Positions 42,703 through 55,899 of a stretch of 64,000 nucleotides of DNA are shown in pieces. Below the pieces are notes generated by a model. That model did not search any database, had not been told where the DNA came from, and saw nothing but the letters and a program-made list of their open reading frames with translations. Position 1 is the stretch's first letter; the number at the start of each line of letters is the position of its first letter. The position numbers were made by a program, and so were the translations under genes. This DNA is from Pelagibacterium nitratireducens (lineage in GTDB: Bacteria > Pseudomonadota > Alphaproteobacteria > Rhizobiales > Devosiaceae), in the NCBI RefSeq assembly GCF_037044555.1, contig NZ_CP146275.1, positions 1,592,501 through 1,656,500 on the forward strand. Direction: 5' to 3'.

Positions 42703-45221
42703 CTCACCCCTTCGAGCATACCGATAAGCGAGGGCATGAGCAGGACCAGCGCCATGCCGAGGACGCCAGTGACTGCCGTATAGTCATGCCATAGCCTTGC
42801 GAGGCGAAGGTCCAGGCTGCGGCGTGGCGAGACATAGCCGTTGCGTGCCTTGAGCAGCCCATTGAGGCCGAACATAAGGCCCCCGAAAGCATGAAGCCAG
42901 CCATAGCCGATCAACGCCGCGACCGTCGCGGCATGCGCATGACTGGTTGGGTCCGGAAGCAAGAAGACCGCCATGGACAGCACACCCAGCACCGCCATAT
43001 CCACGATCAGCGTCATCGCCAGCATCGGGATGAAAGCCTTGCCCGCCCGGTTCAGCCCGTCGGTCATCCTCATCACCAGCGCGCCGGCGGTCAGCAGCAC
43101 TGCTGCCACGATCACCCAAAGATTGGGGGCAACGATTTCGGTCGGGGGCCAGGCGGGTGCCACGAGCCACAGATACAGCGCCCCGAAGACAAGCGAAGCG
43201 AACAGCGTGCCGTTGGCCGCCAGTGCAAACACCATTGCCCACCATTGTGTGGGCCCCTCGACCTCGGTGCCCGGCGGGGCCTTCTCGCCGCGTCCGACAT
43301 CGATGGGACCTTCGTCGACCCTTGAGCCTGATCGCGCAGACCAGAAGAAAAAGCTGACAAGCGTTGCCAGCGCAAAAACCGCGGCAACCGGATAAAGCTT
43401 GAACAGCAGACACAGCACCATCACGCCGGTCAGGCCCGCCGATATCAGGGGCAGATAGGTCGGATTGGGCAGGACGACGACGTGCTCAAGACGCCCGGTC
43501 GTCATATCCACACCGAGCGTTTCCATGCGGCCCTGGCGCACAAATCCGAGATAGCCTTGCCCTGCCGCCAGTTGGGGCCCCAGTCTATCGGGATCGATGG
43601 CGTCCGCCCGCGTGTCGATGCTCGGCAGTGATGCGAAAGCGTATGACGCGGGTCGTGTGGGCATCGCCCAATCAAGCGTTGAGGCCTTCCAGATGTTGCG
43701 CCGGAACCCGCGTCCAAACCTGAATTGTAGAATCATATCAACGGCAAACAGCGCAAACCCCATGGTCAGGATGAAGCCGCCAACGCTCGAAAGCAGGTTG
43801 AGCCAGTCCCAGCCGAAATTGGAGGGATAGGTATAAATGCGCCGCGGCATGCCCATCAGCCCTGTCAGGTGCATCATGAAAAATGTCAGGTTGAACCCGA
43901 TAAAGATGAGCCAGAATGCCGGCACCGAGATTCGGTGAACGGTTTCGCGGCCGGTGATGTGCGGCAGCCAATAATAGATGGCGGCCAGCATTGGGAACAC
44001 GAAACCGCCGACCAGCACGTAGTGAAGATGTGCCACCACGAAGTAGCTGTCATGGGCCTGCTGATCGAACGGCACCATCGCCAGCATCACGCCGGTCAGT
44101 CCGCCGATCACGAAAACGAGGAAAAACCCTGTCACATAGAGCATGGGAATGTCGAAGCGCGGCTTGCCATGAGCCAGCGTCGCCAGCCAGGCGAAGATCT
44201 GCACCGCCGTTGGTATTGCCACCAGGGCGCTTGCAGCTGAAAAGAACGCCAGCGCCAGGTGCGGGATGCCCACCGTGAACATATGGTGCACCCATAGCCC
44301 GAACGACAGGAAGGCTAGCGCCACGATTGCGGCGATTATGGCGTGATAACCCACGATCTGGCGTTGGGCGAAAACCGGAATGATTGTCGAAAGGGCGCCC
44401 GCGGCAGGCAAAAAGATGATGTAGACTTCCGGATGGCCGAACAGCCAGAAAAGGTGCTGCCAAAGCAGCGCATCGCCGCCCCGTGTCGGGTCGAAAAAGG
44501 GGAGATCGAATGCGCGCTCGAGTTCGAGCAGGATCGAACCCAAAATCAGCGGGGGAAACCCGAACACCATCATGAGCGCCGTGACCAGCATGTACCACGC
44601 AAATAGTGGCATACGATCGAGCGACATGCCGGGCGCCCGCAGCTTGAGGATAGATACCGTGATCTCCACCGCTGCAGAAACCGCAGATATTTCTACGAAG
44701 GTGACGCCGAGCAGCCAGATATCGGCATTGATTCCCGGCGTATAGGGTTGCGAGGAGAGCGGGGTATACATGAACCAGCCGCTGTTGGGCGCGACACCGA
44801 ACAACATGGAAACGACGATGATCGTGCCCCCGAAAAGGTAGCACCAATAGCCATAAGCCGTCAGGCGCGGGAAGGCGAGGTCGCGCGCGCCCAGCATTTT
44901 TGGCAGCAGATAGATGGCCAGCCCTTCCAGCATGGGGATGGCAAAGAGAAACATCATCACGGTGCCGTGCATGGAAAACAGCTGGTTGTAGATTTCAGGT
45001 CCGACAAATGCCGCGTCGGGGGTCGCCAACTGGGCTCGGATCAGCATGGCCAGCAGGCCACCGATGGTAAAGAATGCGAAGGCGGTGAGCATGAAGCGCT
45101 TGCCCAACACTGTGTGGTTGACCGCTGAAAGCCGCTGCCAGCCCGGTCCTGTCCTCCAGACGCGGTCAAGAGCCTTGTGCAGGCCGATGGGCGAGAGCTT
45201 TTCGGGGGACGTGTCAGCCAT
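42699..45221 (-). CDS. Cytochrome c oxidase subunit I-III fusion (operon B)
   Basis: This 840-residue fusion is paralogous to the operon A protein. Ligands are FSMHG, FGHPEVY (Glu265, Tyr267), WVHHMF and AHLHYV. Asp114 of the D-channel is kept; the asparagine positions are Ile103 and Thr121, and the K-channel lysine position is Gln341 (PTAVQIF). The subunit III part begins near 590. It overlaps the subunit II gene by 8 bases. Confidence 0.93.
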   Translation of the reverse strand: MADTSPEKLSPIGLHKALDRVWRTGPGWQRLSAVNHTVLGKRFMLTAFAFFTIGGLLAMLIRAQLATPDAAFVGPEIYNQLFSMHGTVMMFLFAIPMLEGLAIYLLPKMLGARDLAFPRLTAYGYWCYLFGGTIIVVSMLFGVAPNSGWFMYTPLSSQPYTPGINADIWLLGVTFVEISAVSAAVEITVSILKLRAPGMSLDRMPLFAWYMLVTALMMVFGFPPLILGSILLELERAFDLPFFDPTRGGDALLWQHLFWLFGHPEVYIIFLPAAGALSTIIPVFAQRQIVGYHAIIAAIVALAFLSFGLWVHHMFTVGIPHLALAFFSAASALVAIPTAVQIFAWLATLAHGKPRFDIPMLYVTGFFLVFVIGGLTGVMLAMVPFDQQAHDSYFVVAHLHYVLVGGFVFPMLAAIYYWLPHITGRETVHRISVPAFWLIFIGFNLTFFMMHLTGLMGMPRRIYTYPSNFGWDWLNLLSSVGGFILTMGFALFAVDMILQFRFGRGFRRNIWKASTLDWAMPTRPASYAFASLPSIDTRADAIDPDRLGPQLAAGQGYLGFVRQGRMETLGVDMTTGRLEHVVVLPNPTYLPLISAGLTGVMVLCLLFKLYPVAAVFALATLVSFFFWSARSGSRVDEGPIDVGRGEKAPPGTEVEGPTQWWAMVFALAANGTLFASLVFGALYLWLVAPAWPPTEIVAPNLWVIVAAVLLTAGALVMRMTDGLNRAGKAFIPMLAMTLIVDMAVLGVLSMAVFLLPDPTSHAHAATVAALIGYGWLHAFGGLMFGLNGLLKARNGYVSPRRSLDLRLARLWHDYTAVTGVLGMALVLLMPSLIGMLEGVR

Positions 45222-45909
45222 CGGAAAGCTCCCTCATGAGGGTGTCGAATGCCGCGCGGTCATGAGCCTCGATGGTGAACCGCATGTCTGTATGGGCTGA
45301 CCCGCAAAACTCCGCGCAGACGCCGCGATAGGTTCCGGGACGATCCGCCTGGATGCGGATCGTATTTTCATGGCCCGGTATCGCGTCGATCTTTCCGGCC
45401 AACCGGGGAACCCAGAACGAATGGATGACATCTCCGCTCGTGACAATCACATCGACGGGCTCACCGGCTGGAATGTGAAGGATGGGCGTGCCTTTCACAT
45501 CTGCCGCGTCGGGATAGGAGAACTGCCACTGCCACTGCACACCGTGCGCAACCACGCGCGTCGGGGTTTGGGCGAGACCGTGCGGCAAAAGCCGCTCGCC
45601 GATAAATAGGGCGTAGGAAACCAGCGCGGTCAGCAGGATGCCCGGCATGACAAGTCCGCCCCATATGATCCAGCGCATGGGCGTCATTGAAGCGCCAAAG
45701 CCGGGACGTTTCCATACAAACCATAACAGGCCGCCAACGAGCACGAACAACACTACGGCCGCCCAGAACATGACCCACCACAGCGTAGCAACGGCCGCCG
45801 CGGCAGGACCGGCGGGATCGAGCGCGGACAGCGATCCCGCACAGCCGCCCAGGGCCGGGATCGAGACCAGCATCGATAGGATCGACCGCACGTTCACTGG
45901 AAGTCCCAC
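45214..45909 (-). CDS. Cytochrome c oxidase subunit II (operon B)
   Basis: This 231-residue subunit II has a lipobox-like LGGC after the signal segment, two membrane helices and a complete CuA site: VIHSFWVP and CAEFCGSAHTDM. Unlike the operon A protein it has no cytochrome c domain, so it needs a soluble or membrane cytochrome c as donor. The CuA ligands exclude a quinol oxidase. GTG 45909 is the annotated start and GTG 45891 is an alternative. It overlaps the CopD-like gene. Confidence 0.92.
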   Translation of the reverse strand: MGLPVNVRSILSMLVSIPALGGCAGSLSALDPAGPAAAAVATLWWVMFWAAVVLFVLVGGLLWFVWKRPGFGASMTPMRWIIWGGLVMPGILLTALVSYALFIGERLLPHGLAQTPTRVVAHGVQWQWQFSYPDAADVKGTPILHIPAGEPVDVIVTSGDVIHSFWVPRLAGKIDAIPGHENTIRIQADRPGTYRGVCAEFCGSAHTDMRFTIEAHDRAAFDTLMRELSDG

Positions 45910-46397
45910 CCCAGCATATTGCCGGCGATTTCCGAGAGGCGGCCGGGAGCCAGCCAGTCCGGGGTCAGGCGGGACACGTCGATATCGGGCTTTGCGGAAA
46001 CGATGGCAAGGATGGCTGAAACCACGGCGAGTGTGCCTCCCGTAACGACGACAAACCGCAAGGTGGAATAGCGCGCGGTTTCATCGAAAAGTTTCAGGAT
46101 CAACAGGCCCGACAGGATGTGGATCATCACCATCACCCCTACGAAGACCAGCTTGAGGGCGAACCAGGGCTCAAATGTGGAGCGTAGAAAAATCAGACCC
46201 GTTCCGCTGCCCACGGCGACGAATGCCGCGGGGGACAGGATGACGACGTAAAAAAAACGCACCATGGCATGCAGCCGGTTCAGGGCATCTGTCTTTGCGA
46301 CATCCTTGCGTTGTGCAAACAGAAACGGCAGGCAAACCAGCCCGGCAGCCCAGACCGAAATCGTCGCGATATGGACGAGCTTCAATGCGGTGATCAT
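45894..46397 (-). CDS. CopD/HemJ-like membrane protein
   Basis: This 167-residue protein with four membrane helices has ALKLVHIATISVWAAGLVCLPFLF, with a histidine in helix 1 as in CopD and HemJ-type proteins, and LHAMVRFFYVVILSPAAFVAVGSG. Such proteins may handle copper or heme. Its place between CtaG and subunit II supports a role in oxidase assembly, but the exact family is uncertain. ATG 46397 overlaps the CtaG stop by 4 bases. Confidence 0.75.
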   Translation of the reverse strand: MITALKLVHIATISVWAAGLVCLPFLFAQRKDVAKTDALNRLHAMVRFFYVVILSPAAFVAVGSGTGLIFLRSTFEPWFALKLVFVGVMVMIHILSGLLILKLFDETARYSTLRFVVVTGGTLAVVSAILAIVSAKPDIDVSRLTPDWLAPGRLSEIAGNMLGWDFQ

Positions 46398-47143
46398 CGG
46401 GCGGAGCCCGAAGGACGATGGGCCACAAAGGCGTTTGTCAAACGCAGCACCAGCCAAACGCCGACCAGAAGGTACGGCACGATGGCCGGCACCCACATCA
46501 GCAGTCCCGCCAGTTGCTGGTCAGCCAGAGCCGACAGGCCAAACGGCGCAGTTGTTGCGAGGTGCGGTGCATAGACAGGGAAGGGGGTGAATACCAGAAG
46601 CGCGCCCAGCAGGCCCATCTGGGCGATGAAGGCGACAAGGGCAATCAGCGCTGCACCGACGCGGGCCAGTGGAGAAAACATCTCGCGCCAGAGCAACCAT
46701 GACGTCGCCAACAGCGACAGTTGCATCAGCCAGTAAGGACCAGCGCCAATTATCGCCCATTCATAGGCGCTTGGCGCGTGCCATAGCCAGACAGTCAGGC
46801 CATTGAGAAGGGCCAGTGCCGACAGAGGCAATAGGGGGCCGGTGCGCCATGGAAGGGCAATTGCAACAAGCGGTGCGATAACGCCGATAAGTATCACGTG
46901 GTGGGCCACGCGGGCGGAAAACAGCGCCGTTGTCAGATCACATAGGGGGGAGAAGAACGCCACGAAAATCAATGCCATTGCGGCCATCAGGGCGCTGCGG
47001 CCCACCGCGTCACGGCGACCCCACAACAACCAGGAGCCGAACAGCGTGATCATCAGCACAGCCGCAAATGGATCGAACGACCACCGAAACCACAAATCCT
47101 GCGGGAGCGGCGGTGGCCCGCAATAGACGTCGGAAAAGTCCAT
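46394..47143 (-). CDS. ctaG: Cytochrome c oxidase assembly protein CtaG (caa3 type)
   Basis: This 249-residue membrane protein has about seven helices of the caa3_CtaG family, needed for copper insertion or assembly of caa3-type oxidases. It opens with the family pattern VYCGPPPLPQDLWFRWSFDP and contains SARVAHHVILIGVIAPL (HH pair), VWLWHAP and PFGLSALADQQLAGLLMW. It is full length and is the first gene of operon B. Confidence 0.9.
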   Translation of the reverse strand: MDFSDVYCGPPPLPQDLWFRWSFDPFAAVLMITLFGSWLLWGRRDAVGRSALMAAMALIFVAFFSPLCDLTTALFSARVAHHVILIGVIAPLVAIALPWRTGPLLPLSALALLNGLTVWLWHAPSAYEWAIIGAGPYWLMQLSLLATSWLLWREMFSPLARVGAALIALVAFIAQMGLLGALLVFTPFPVYAPHLATTAPFGLSALADQQLAGLLMWVPAIVPYLLVGVWLVLRLTNAFVAHRPSGSAR

Positions 47144-47256
47144 TCAGTCGGTCCCCCGTAACCGAGGCGCGCAATATGCGCCATATGGATTTTCCAATGC
47201 CTCTCGCGAAAATTCGTTCCCTTCAATGATCCGTTGGACTTAAAACGCAAACGGCC

Positions 47257-49396
<2,140 letters not shown>

Positions 49397-49419
<23 letters not shown>

Positions 49420-50311
49420 CGGCGCGTATCGTGTGGCTCAGGATTTCGAGCGAGGCGTTGGAGGGCGAGCCCTCTCGGGTCGTCAAGCCCACCGCACCCT
49501 GAGTATCGGTGGTGTCGACGGGCAGTGCCTCAAGACGAGCCGCCGCAATTTCACGGATCACAACGCCTTCGGAAATCACCCAGACGGCATCGGTCTGCGC
49601 CACAAAGACATGCCCGAACGAATCCGAGACCGTTTCTATCGCATGGGGCAGCTCCGCCATGCCGTGCGCCAGAAGATATCGGTCGACATAGGGGCGGATG
49701 ACCGAACCCGTAGGTGGCATAAGAATAGTATAGTCGCGGATGCGCTCGAAATCGAATTGATCGCGAGTGAGCAACGGGTGCCCGGAGCGGACCACAAAGC
49801 GGACCTGTTCGGAATAAAGATATTCGAACGTCAGCCCGGCCATCTGTTCGGGTGCTGCGAGCCGTCCCACTACGAGATCAAGCGTTCCGGTGCGTAACTG
49901 GCCGAGCAGGACGTGGTTTTCGCCGGTCACAATCTTGACCGGGCTCTCGGTACCTTCGGCCAGAAAGCGCTCCATCACCTTCGGCATTATGCGTGCCGAG
50001 ACCGTTGGCAAAGCACCGATCCGTACCGGCGGCCCGGCATCGCCCCGGCTCAGACTGTCAATTCCGGTCTGGAGGGCAGCCACGGATGCGCCCGCGTGAC
50101 GCAAGAACACCTCTCCATAGCGCGTGACCCTGAGCCCGCGCCCGTCCTTTTCAAACAGCTTCTTGTCGAGAATCTCCTCGAGTTCGCGGATGGTCTTGGT
50201 CACCGCCGGCTGGCTGACGGAGAGCACCTGCGCCGCGCGTCCCACGGAATTCTGGCGGACCACTTCAATGAAGGTGCGCAAATGGCGGAAGCGGACACGA
50301 CTGTCGATCAT
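49397..50311 (-). CDS. pcaQ: LysR family regulator of the pca operon
   Basis: This 304-residue LysR protein has an N-terminal winged helix (RFRHLRTFIEVVRQNSVGRAAQVLSVSQPAVTKTIRELE) and an effector domain with the PcaQ-type sequence (TVSARIMPKVMERFL, LYSEQVRFVVRSGHPLL). It is divergent from pcaDCHGB and probably activates it with a beta-carboxymuconolactone-type signal, as PcaQ does in rhizobia and Agrobacterium. I choose ATG 50311, because the family starts at this point and an inverted repeat operator covers the alternative ATG at 50323. Confidence 0.9.
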
Positions 50312-50313
50312 CT

Positions 50314-50338
50314 GATAACCCATAATCTGAAGGTTATC
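50314..50338. promoter_or_regulatory. Candidate PcaQ binding site (LysR box)
   Basis: GATAACC (50314-50320) and GGTTATC (50332-50338) are perfect 7-bp arms 11 bases apart, a T-N11-A LysR box. It lies between pcaQ and pcaD. The ATAACC and GGTT elements agree with PcaQ sites as I remember them, although the spacing here is longer than the N4 form. Confidence 0.6.
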
Positions 50339-50407
50339 TATATCGCCGATAGTTTCATTTTACAAAACCAATCACGCGCTCCAATCTGACCTTGTCGGAG
50401 GAACCTC

Positions 50408-51213
50408 ATGGACTGCATCAAAGTCGGCGACATTGTCCTGCACTATCGCGCGCGCGCGGCCGCAAATGGCGCCGCCACGATCGTGTTCATCAATTCCCTT
50501 GGCACCGACTTCCGCATCTGGGACGCCGTGATTGCTGCGCTTGATGCCGATCTGGGCGTTGTCGTTTACGACAAGCGCGGCCACGGGCTCTCGTCATTGG
50601 GTCAAACGCCCTATTCGGTCGCCGATCACTCGGGCGACCTTGCAGGCCTTCTCGACGCTCTGGGGATATCGAAAGCCGTTATCTGCGGGCTTTCGGTCGG
50701 TGGTCAGGTCGCCCAGCAGCTCTATTTCGAGCGGCCCGACCTCGTGTCCGGGCTCGTCCTTTGTGATACGGCCGCGAAAATCGGTGAGCCCAATTTCTGG
50801 AACCAGCGCATCGAGACCATCGCCCGCGACGGGCTCGGATCGGTCACCGATGGCATCATGGAGCGCTGGTTCAGCATGGACTTCAGAGCCTCAGGTGATC
50901 CGCTTTACACCATCTCCCGCGCCATGTTCGAGCGGCAGCCTGTCGAGGGGTACCTGGCGACCTGCGCTGCGATTGCCGGTTTTGACAGGCGCGCGGACAC
51001 GGCATCCATTTCGGTTCCCACCTCGGTTCTGGTGGGGTCGGAGGATGGCGCGACGCCGCCCGAACTTGTGCGCGGTTTTGCCGATACCATCCCCGATAGC
51101 GATTTTCGGATCATAGAGGGTGCGGGCCATCTGCCCTGCATCGAAACGCCCGAACCGGTTGCCGCGGCCATTGCTGCGGTGGTCGAACGGGTTACAAAAA
51201 AGGAGCATGCGCA

Positions 51214-51217
<4 letters not shown>
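50408..51217 (+). CDS. pcaD: 3-oxoadipate enol-lactonase
   Basis: This 269-residue alpha/beta hydrolase hydrolyses 3-oxoadipate enol-lactone to 3-oxoadipate. The nucleophile Ser is in ICGLSVGGQVAQ, the catalytic Asp region is VLVGSEDGATPPE, and the His is in EGAGHLPCIETPEP. FINSLGTDFRIWD and YDKRGHGLS are standard. ATG 50408 follows CGGAGG. It is the first gene of the pca operon and overlaps pcaC by 4 bases. Confidence 0.94.
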
Positions 51218-52362
<1,145 letters not shown>

Positions 52363-52363
<1 letters not shown>

Positions 52364-52974
52364 TGTCAAAGCCGCTCGATTACCTCAAGGAAACGCCCTC
52401 CCAGACGGCTGGCCCTTACGTTCACATCGGGATGACTCCCAATGAATACGATATCGGAGGCGTGATCCCGGAAGACCTTGGTCTGAGGGTCGTGTCCGAC
52501 GGGGTCAAAGGCGAACGCATCAAGGTCACGGGCCGGGTCATCGATGGCGGTGGCAATCCGGTTGGCGACTGTGTCGTCGAAATCTGGCAGGCCGATGCCA
52601 ACGGCATCTACAACAGCCCCATGGAACACCGCTCTGGCGTTGATCCCAATTTTTCGGGCTGGGGGCGGCAACCTGCTGGGTCCAGTGGCGAATTCTCGTT
52701 CGACACCATCAAGCCTGGGCAAGTTCCCCTTGCAAGCGGCGGGTTCATGGCGCCGCACATTACCTTCTGGATCGTGGCGCGCGGCATTAATGTGGGGCTG
52801 CAGACGCGAATGTATTTCTCCGACGAGGAACAGGCGAACCAAAGCGACCCTGTTCTGGCCAAAGCCCGCATGATCGGTCGCGAAAAAACGCTGATCGGCC
52901 GGCGTGACGGCAATATTGTAACCTTCGACATCTATCTTCAGGGAGAAAACGAAACGGTCTTTCTGGACGTCTGA
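52363..52974 (+). CDS. pcaG: Protocatechuate 3,4-dioxygenase alpha subunit
   Basis: This 203-residue partner of PcaH shares the intradiol fold (GRVIDGGGNPVGDCVVEIWQADANGIYNSP) but, as usual for the alpha subunit, lacks the full iron ligand set: APHITFWIVARGIN replaces the beta-subunit His-x-His site. ATG 52363 overlaps the pcaH stop, and AAGGAGG precedes it. It is followed by pcaB at TGATG. Confidence 0.95.
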
Positions 52975-54035
52975 TGTCTATTTCCCCTTTCGATCATCCT
53001 TTCCTTTCCGGCTTATTCGGTGATCCCGAACTGGTTGGACTGCTCTCGGCCCAGGCTGACGTCGAGGCTATGGTGGCCTTCGAAATAGCGCTGGCCGCGG
53101 CGCAGGCCGAATGCGGGGTCATTGCGCAAGCCGATGCGGAGGTGATCGCCGGGCTGGAAACCAGATACAGAGCAGATTTCGAGGGGCTCAAATCGGGGTT
53201 GGGACGGGACGGCGTGGTTGCTCCTGAAATGGTCAGGCAGATGCGCAGCGCGCTGGGTGGCCAGACTGCTGGATCACTGCATTTCGGGGCGACCAGCCAA
53301 GATGTGATAGACACCAGCCTTGTCATGCGTCTCAAGTCGATAACGGCCATCCTCGCCGCCCGCATCGGTTCGGTTGAGACGTCCCTTGAACGTCTTTCGG
53401 ACCGGTTCGGCGGCCGCAAGCTCATGGCCCGGACGCGTATGCAGGATGCGCTCGAGATTACCGTTGCTGACCGGATTACCGACTGGAGTGCGCCGCTCGC
53501 CCGGCATCGTCAGCGGCTTAAAGAGATCGAAGGGCGTCTGCTTGTCGTCCAATATGGCGGCGCCGTCGGCATTCTTGAAAAGCTCGGAGAAGATGGCCCG
53601 CGCGTTACAAGGGCGTTGGCAGAGAGACTAGGTCTCGGCATCACCGAAAAGCCCTGGCACAATCAGCGCGACAGCATTGTCGAATTTTCCGGCTGGCTCG
53701 GCCTCGTCTCAGGCAGCCTGGGCAAGATGGGGCAGGATATTGCGCTAATGGCGCAGAATGCCATGGGCGATGTCGTTCTGGCCGGAGGCGGCGGTTCTTC
53801 CGCCATGCCTCACAAATCAAATCCGGTTTCCGCCGAAGTGCTCGTGACGCTCGCCCGCTATGTCGCGGGGAGCGGAGGCACGATGGCACAGTCTCTCGTT
53901 CACGAGCAGGAACGCTCCGGTGCGGCATGGACGTTGGAATGGCTTGTCCTCCCCCAGATGATCCTGGCAACCGGTAGCAGCCTTTTGATTGCTACCCGCC
54001 TGCTCGAATCCGTCGAAACTATCGGGCAGGACTAA
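52974..54035 (+). CDS. pcaB: 3-carboxy-cis,cis-muconate cycloisomerase
   Basis: This 353-residue fumarase/aspartase superfamily enzyme converts 3-carboxy-cis,cis-muconate to 4-carboxymuconolactone. It has LHFGATSQDVIDT (catalytic His/Thr/Ser region) and the signature GGGGSSAMPHKSNPV with the mobile catalytic Ser. It is shorter than the typical 450-residue enzyme, and the C-terminal domain is reduced, as in other alphaproteobacterial PcaB proteins. It closes the pca operon. The pcaIJF genes for the last steps are not in the window. Confidence 0.93.
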   Translation: MSISPFDHPFLSGLFGDPELVGLLSAQADVEAMVAFEIALAAAQAECGVIAQADAEVIAGLETRYRADFEGLKSGLGRDGVVAPEMVRQMRSALGGQTAGSLHFGATSQDVIDTSLVMRLKSITAILAARIGSVETSLERLSDRFGGRKLMARTRMQDALEITVADRITDWSAPLARHRQRLKEIEGRLLVVQYGGAVGILEKLGEDGPRVTRALAERLGLGITEKPWHNQRDSIVEFSGWLGLVSGSLGKMGQDIALMAQNAMGDVVLAGGGGSSAMPHKSNPVSAEVLVTLARYVAGSGGTMAQSLVHEQERSGAAWTLEWLVLPQMILATGSSLLIATRLLESVETIGQD

Positions 54036-54093
54036 CTGTGTGCGCAATTTCGGGGTCGTCCAGCCATATGTCTCTGCTCGGTTGGCTCCAATC

Positions 54094-54119
54094 AACCCAA
54101 GGTCTGGGTTTTAGCTTTA
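54094..54119 (+). terminator. Weak Rho-independent terminator after pcaB
   Basis: AACCCA (54094-54099) pairs with TGGGTT (54105-54110) around AGGTC, followed by TTAGCTTTA. The stem is short and partly A-T, so efficiency is doubtful. Confidence 0.35.
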
Positions 54120-54200
54120 CTTGAGATCGGATAAGAGAGCCGCCATATAGCTGGCATAGACGATCCGGATTTGAACCGGGGCGCATGCGGGAGAGCTCTT

Positions 54201-55043
54201 ATGACCTATGGCAAGGCACCCAAACCACCCCAGAGCCCGCCGGGCATTCTGGCACGGAAAGGCGGTGAGCCGATTGTGTGCCTCACGGCCTATACAACGC
54301 CTATCGCGCAACTCGTTGACAGCCATTGCGATCTCGTTTTGGTCGGCGACAGCGTGGGCATGGTGCTGCACGGTCTGCCCAATACGCTCGGGGTCGATCT
54401 CGACATGATGGTGATGCATGGCAAGGCCGTCCGCCGTGGCGTGAAATCGGCACTCATGGTGGTCGATCTGCCGTTTGGGACTTATGAGGAAAGTCCCGAA
54501 CAGGCATTCCGCAATGCCACACGGCTGATGCGCGAAACCGGATGCGACGCCGTCAAGCTCGAGGGTGGAGTGCATATGGCCGAAACCATCGCTTTTTTGA
54601 CGCGCCGTTCGATTCCGGTCATGGCCCATGTCGGGCTGACGCCGCAGGCGGTCCACACCATTGGTGGCTACAAGGTTCAGGGCAGGGGCGCCGATGCCCA
54701 TGCCATTCTGCGCGATGCGCAAGCCGTTTCAGAGGCCGGCGCCTTTGCCGTGGTCATCGAAAAGGTGCCCGATATCCTGGCCCGGCGTATCACCTCGGAC
54801 ATTGACATTCCGACTATCGGGATTGGCGCCTCGGCAGCATGCGACGGACAGATTTTGGTCGTTGACGACATGCTTGGCATTTTCGCCGATTTCAGGCCCA
54901 AATTCGTAAAACGCTACGCTCAATTGGCGGATGATGCAGACCGTGCCATCTCAGCCTATGCCGAAGATGTCCGGTCGCGCCGTTTTCCGGCCGCCGAGCA
55001 CGTATTCGGCGATGTGCCGGCCAGCGTTCCGGATGCTGGATGA
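54201..55043 (+). CDS. panB: 3-methyl-2-oxobutanoate hydroxymethyltransferase
   Basis: This 280-residue TIM-barrel enzyme makes ketopantoate from 2-oxoisovalerate and methylenetetrahydrofolate, the first committed step of pantothenate synthesis. It has [25 protein letters not shown] (Mg-binding Asp), [19 protein letters not shown] and [28 protein letters not shown] 54201 fits the family start. It overlaps panC by 4 bases. Confidence 0.96.
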   Translation: MTYGKAPKPPQSPPGILARKGGEPIVCLTAYTTPIAQLVDSHCDLVLVGDSVGMVLHGLPNTLGVDLDMMVMHGKAVRRGVKSALMVVDLPFGTYEESPEQAFRNATRLMRETGCDAVKLEGGVHMAETIAFLTRRSIPVMAHVGLTPQAVHTIGGYKVQGRGADAHAILRDAQAVSEAGAFAVVIEKVPDILARRITSDIDIPTIGIGASAACDGQILVVDDMLGIFADFRPKFVKRYAQLADDADRAISAYAEDVRSRRFPAAEHVFGDVPASVPDAG

Positions 55044-55894
55044 GCATGCTGATCGTTCGTAGCGTTGCCGAGATTCGGGCGCAAATTGGCCATTGGCGCG
55101 CAGCCGGCGACAACATTGCCGTGGTGCCCACGATGGGCGCCTTGCACGAAGGACATCTCTCGCTCGTCCGGGCCGCCAAGGGCAGGGCCAAGCGCGTCAT
55201 CGTCACGCTTTTTGTAAATCCCAGCCAGTTCAACAATGCTGAGGATCTGGCCAGATATCCGCGTGATGAAGCCGCGGATAGCGCGCGGCTTGAAGCCGAG
55301 CATGTGGATATGCTTTTCGCGCCCGACATCGCGGAAATGTACCCAGAGGGCTTTGCCACCAAGGTTTCGGTTTCCCGGTTGAGCGAAGGTCTTTGCGGCG
55401 CGTACCGCCCCGGACATTTCGAGGGCGTTGCGACGGTGGTCACCAAGCTGTTGCTTCAGACCCAGGCTGATTCCGCATTTTTCGGCGAGAAGGACTATCA
55501 GCAACTCAGCGTCATTCGCCGTCTTGCGCGCGATCTCGATATTCCGGTCGAAATCGTCGGCGTGCCCACCGTCCGTGAGGCGGACGGCTTGGCCATGTCG
55601 TCGCGCAATGTCAGGTTGAGCGAAACGGCCCGCAAACAGGCACCGGCCATGGCGGAGGCGTTAAGGGCCGCAGGCGCTGCCATTGAGGCGGGACAGCCGG
55701 TTTCGTCCGCCGTGGACGCCGCTAAGACGACGCTTTTGACGGCGGGCTATTCCCAAGTCGAATATCTCGAACTGCGCGATGCCGAAACACTTGAGCCGGT
55801 TTCCAAACTCGATCGTCCCGCCCGGCTGCTCGCTGCCGGCTGGCTTGATGGTGTGCGTCTGATCGACAACATTGCCGTCTTGCCAGCACACTGA
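55040..55894 (+). CDS. panC: Pantothenate synthetase (pantoate-beta-alanine ligase)
   Basis: This 284-residue ligase joins pantoate and beta-alanine with ATP. It has [15 protein letters not shown] (the HxGH nucleotide motif), [30 protein letters not shown] and [16 protein letters not shown], with the KMSKS-like MSSRN at about 190. Its start overlaps the panB stop (ATGA). It is convergent with the symporter-kinase gene. Confidence 0.96.
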   Translation: MSMLIVRSVAEIRAQIGHWRAAGDNIAVVPTMGALHEGHLSLVRAAKGRAKRVIVTLFVNPSQFNNAEDLARYPRDEAADSARLEAEHVDMLFAPDIAEMYPEGFATKVSVSRLSEGLCGAYRPGHFEGVATVVTKLLLQTQADSAFFGEKDYQQLSVIRRLARDLDIPVEIVGVPTVREADGLAMSSRNVRLSETARKQAPAMAEALRAAGAAIEAGQPVSSAVDAAKTTLLTAGYSQVEYLELRDAETLEPVSKLDRPARLLAAGWLDGVRLIDNIAVLPAH

Positions 55895-55899
55895 ACCGC

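Noticed and set aside
42699..45221. Quinol oxidase (cytochrome bo3-like) for operon B
   Set aside because: Its subunit II keeps all CuA ligands, so cytochrome c is the expected donor.
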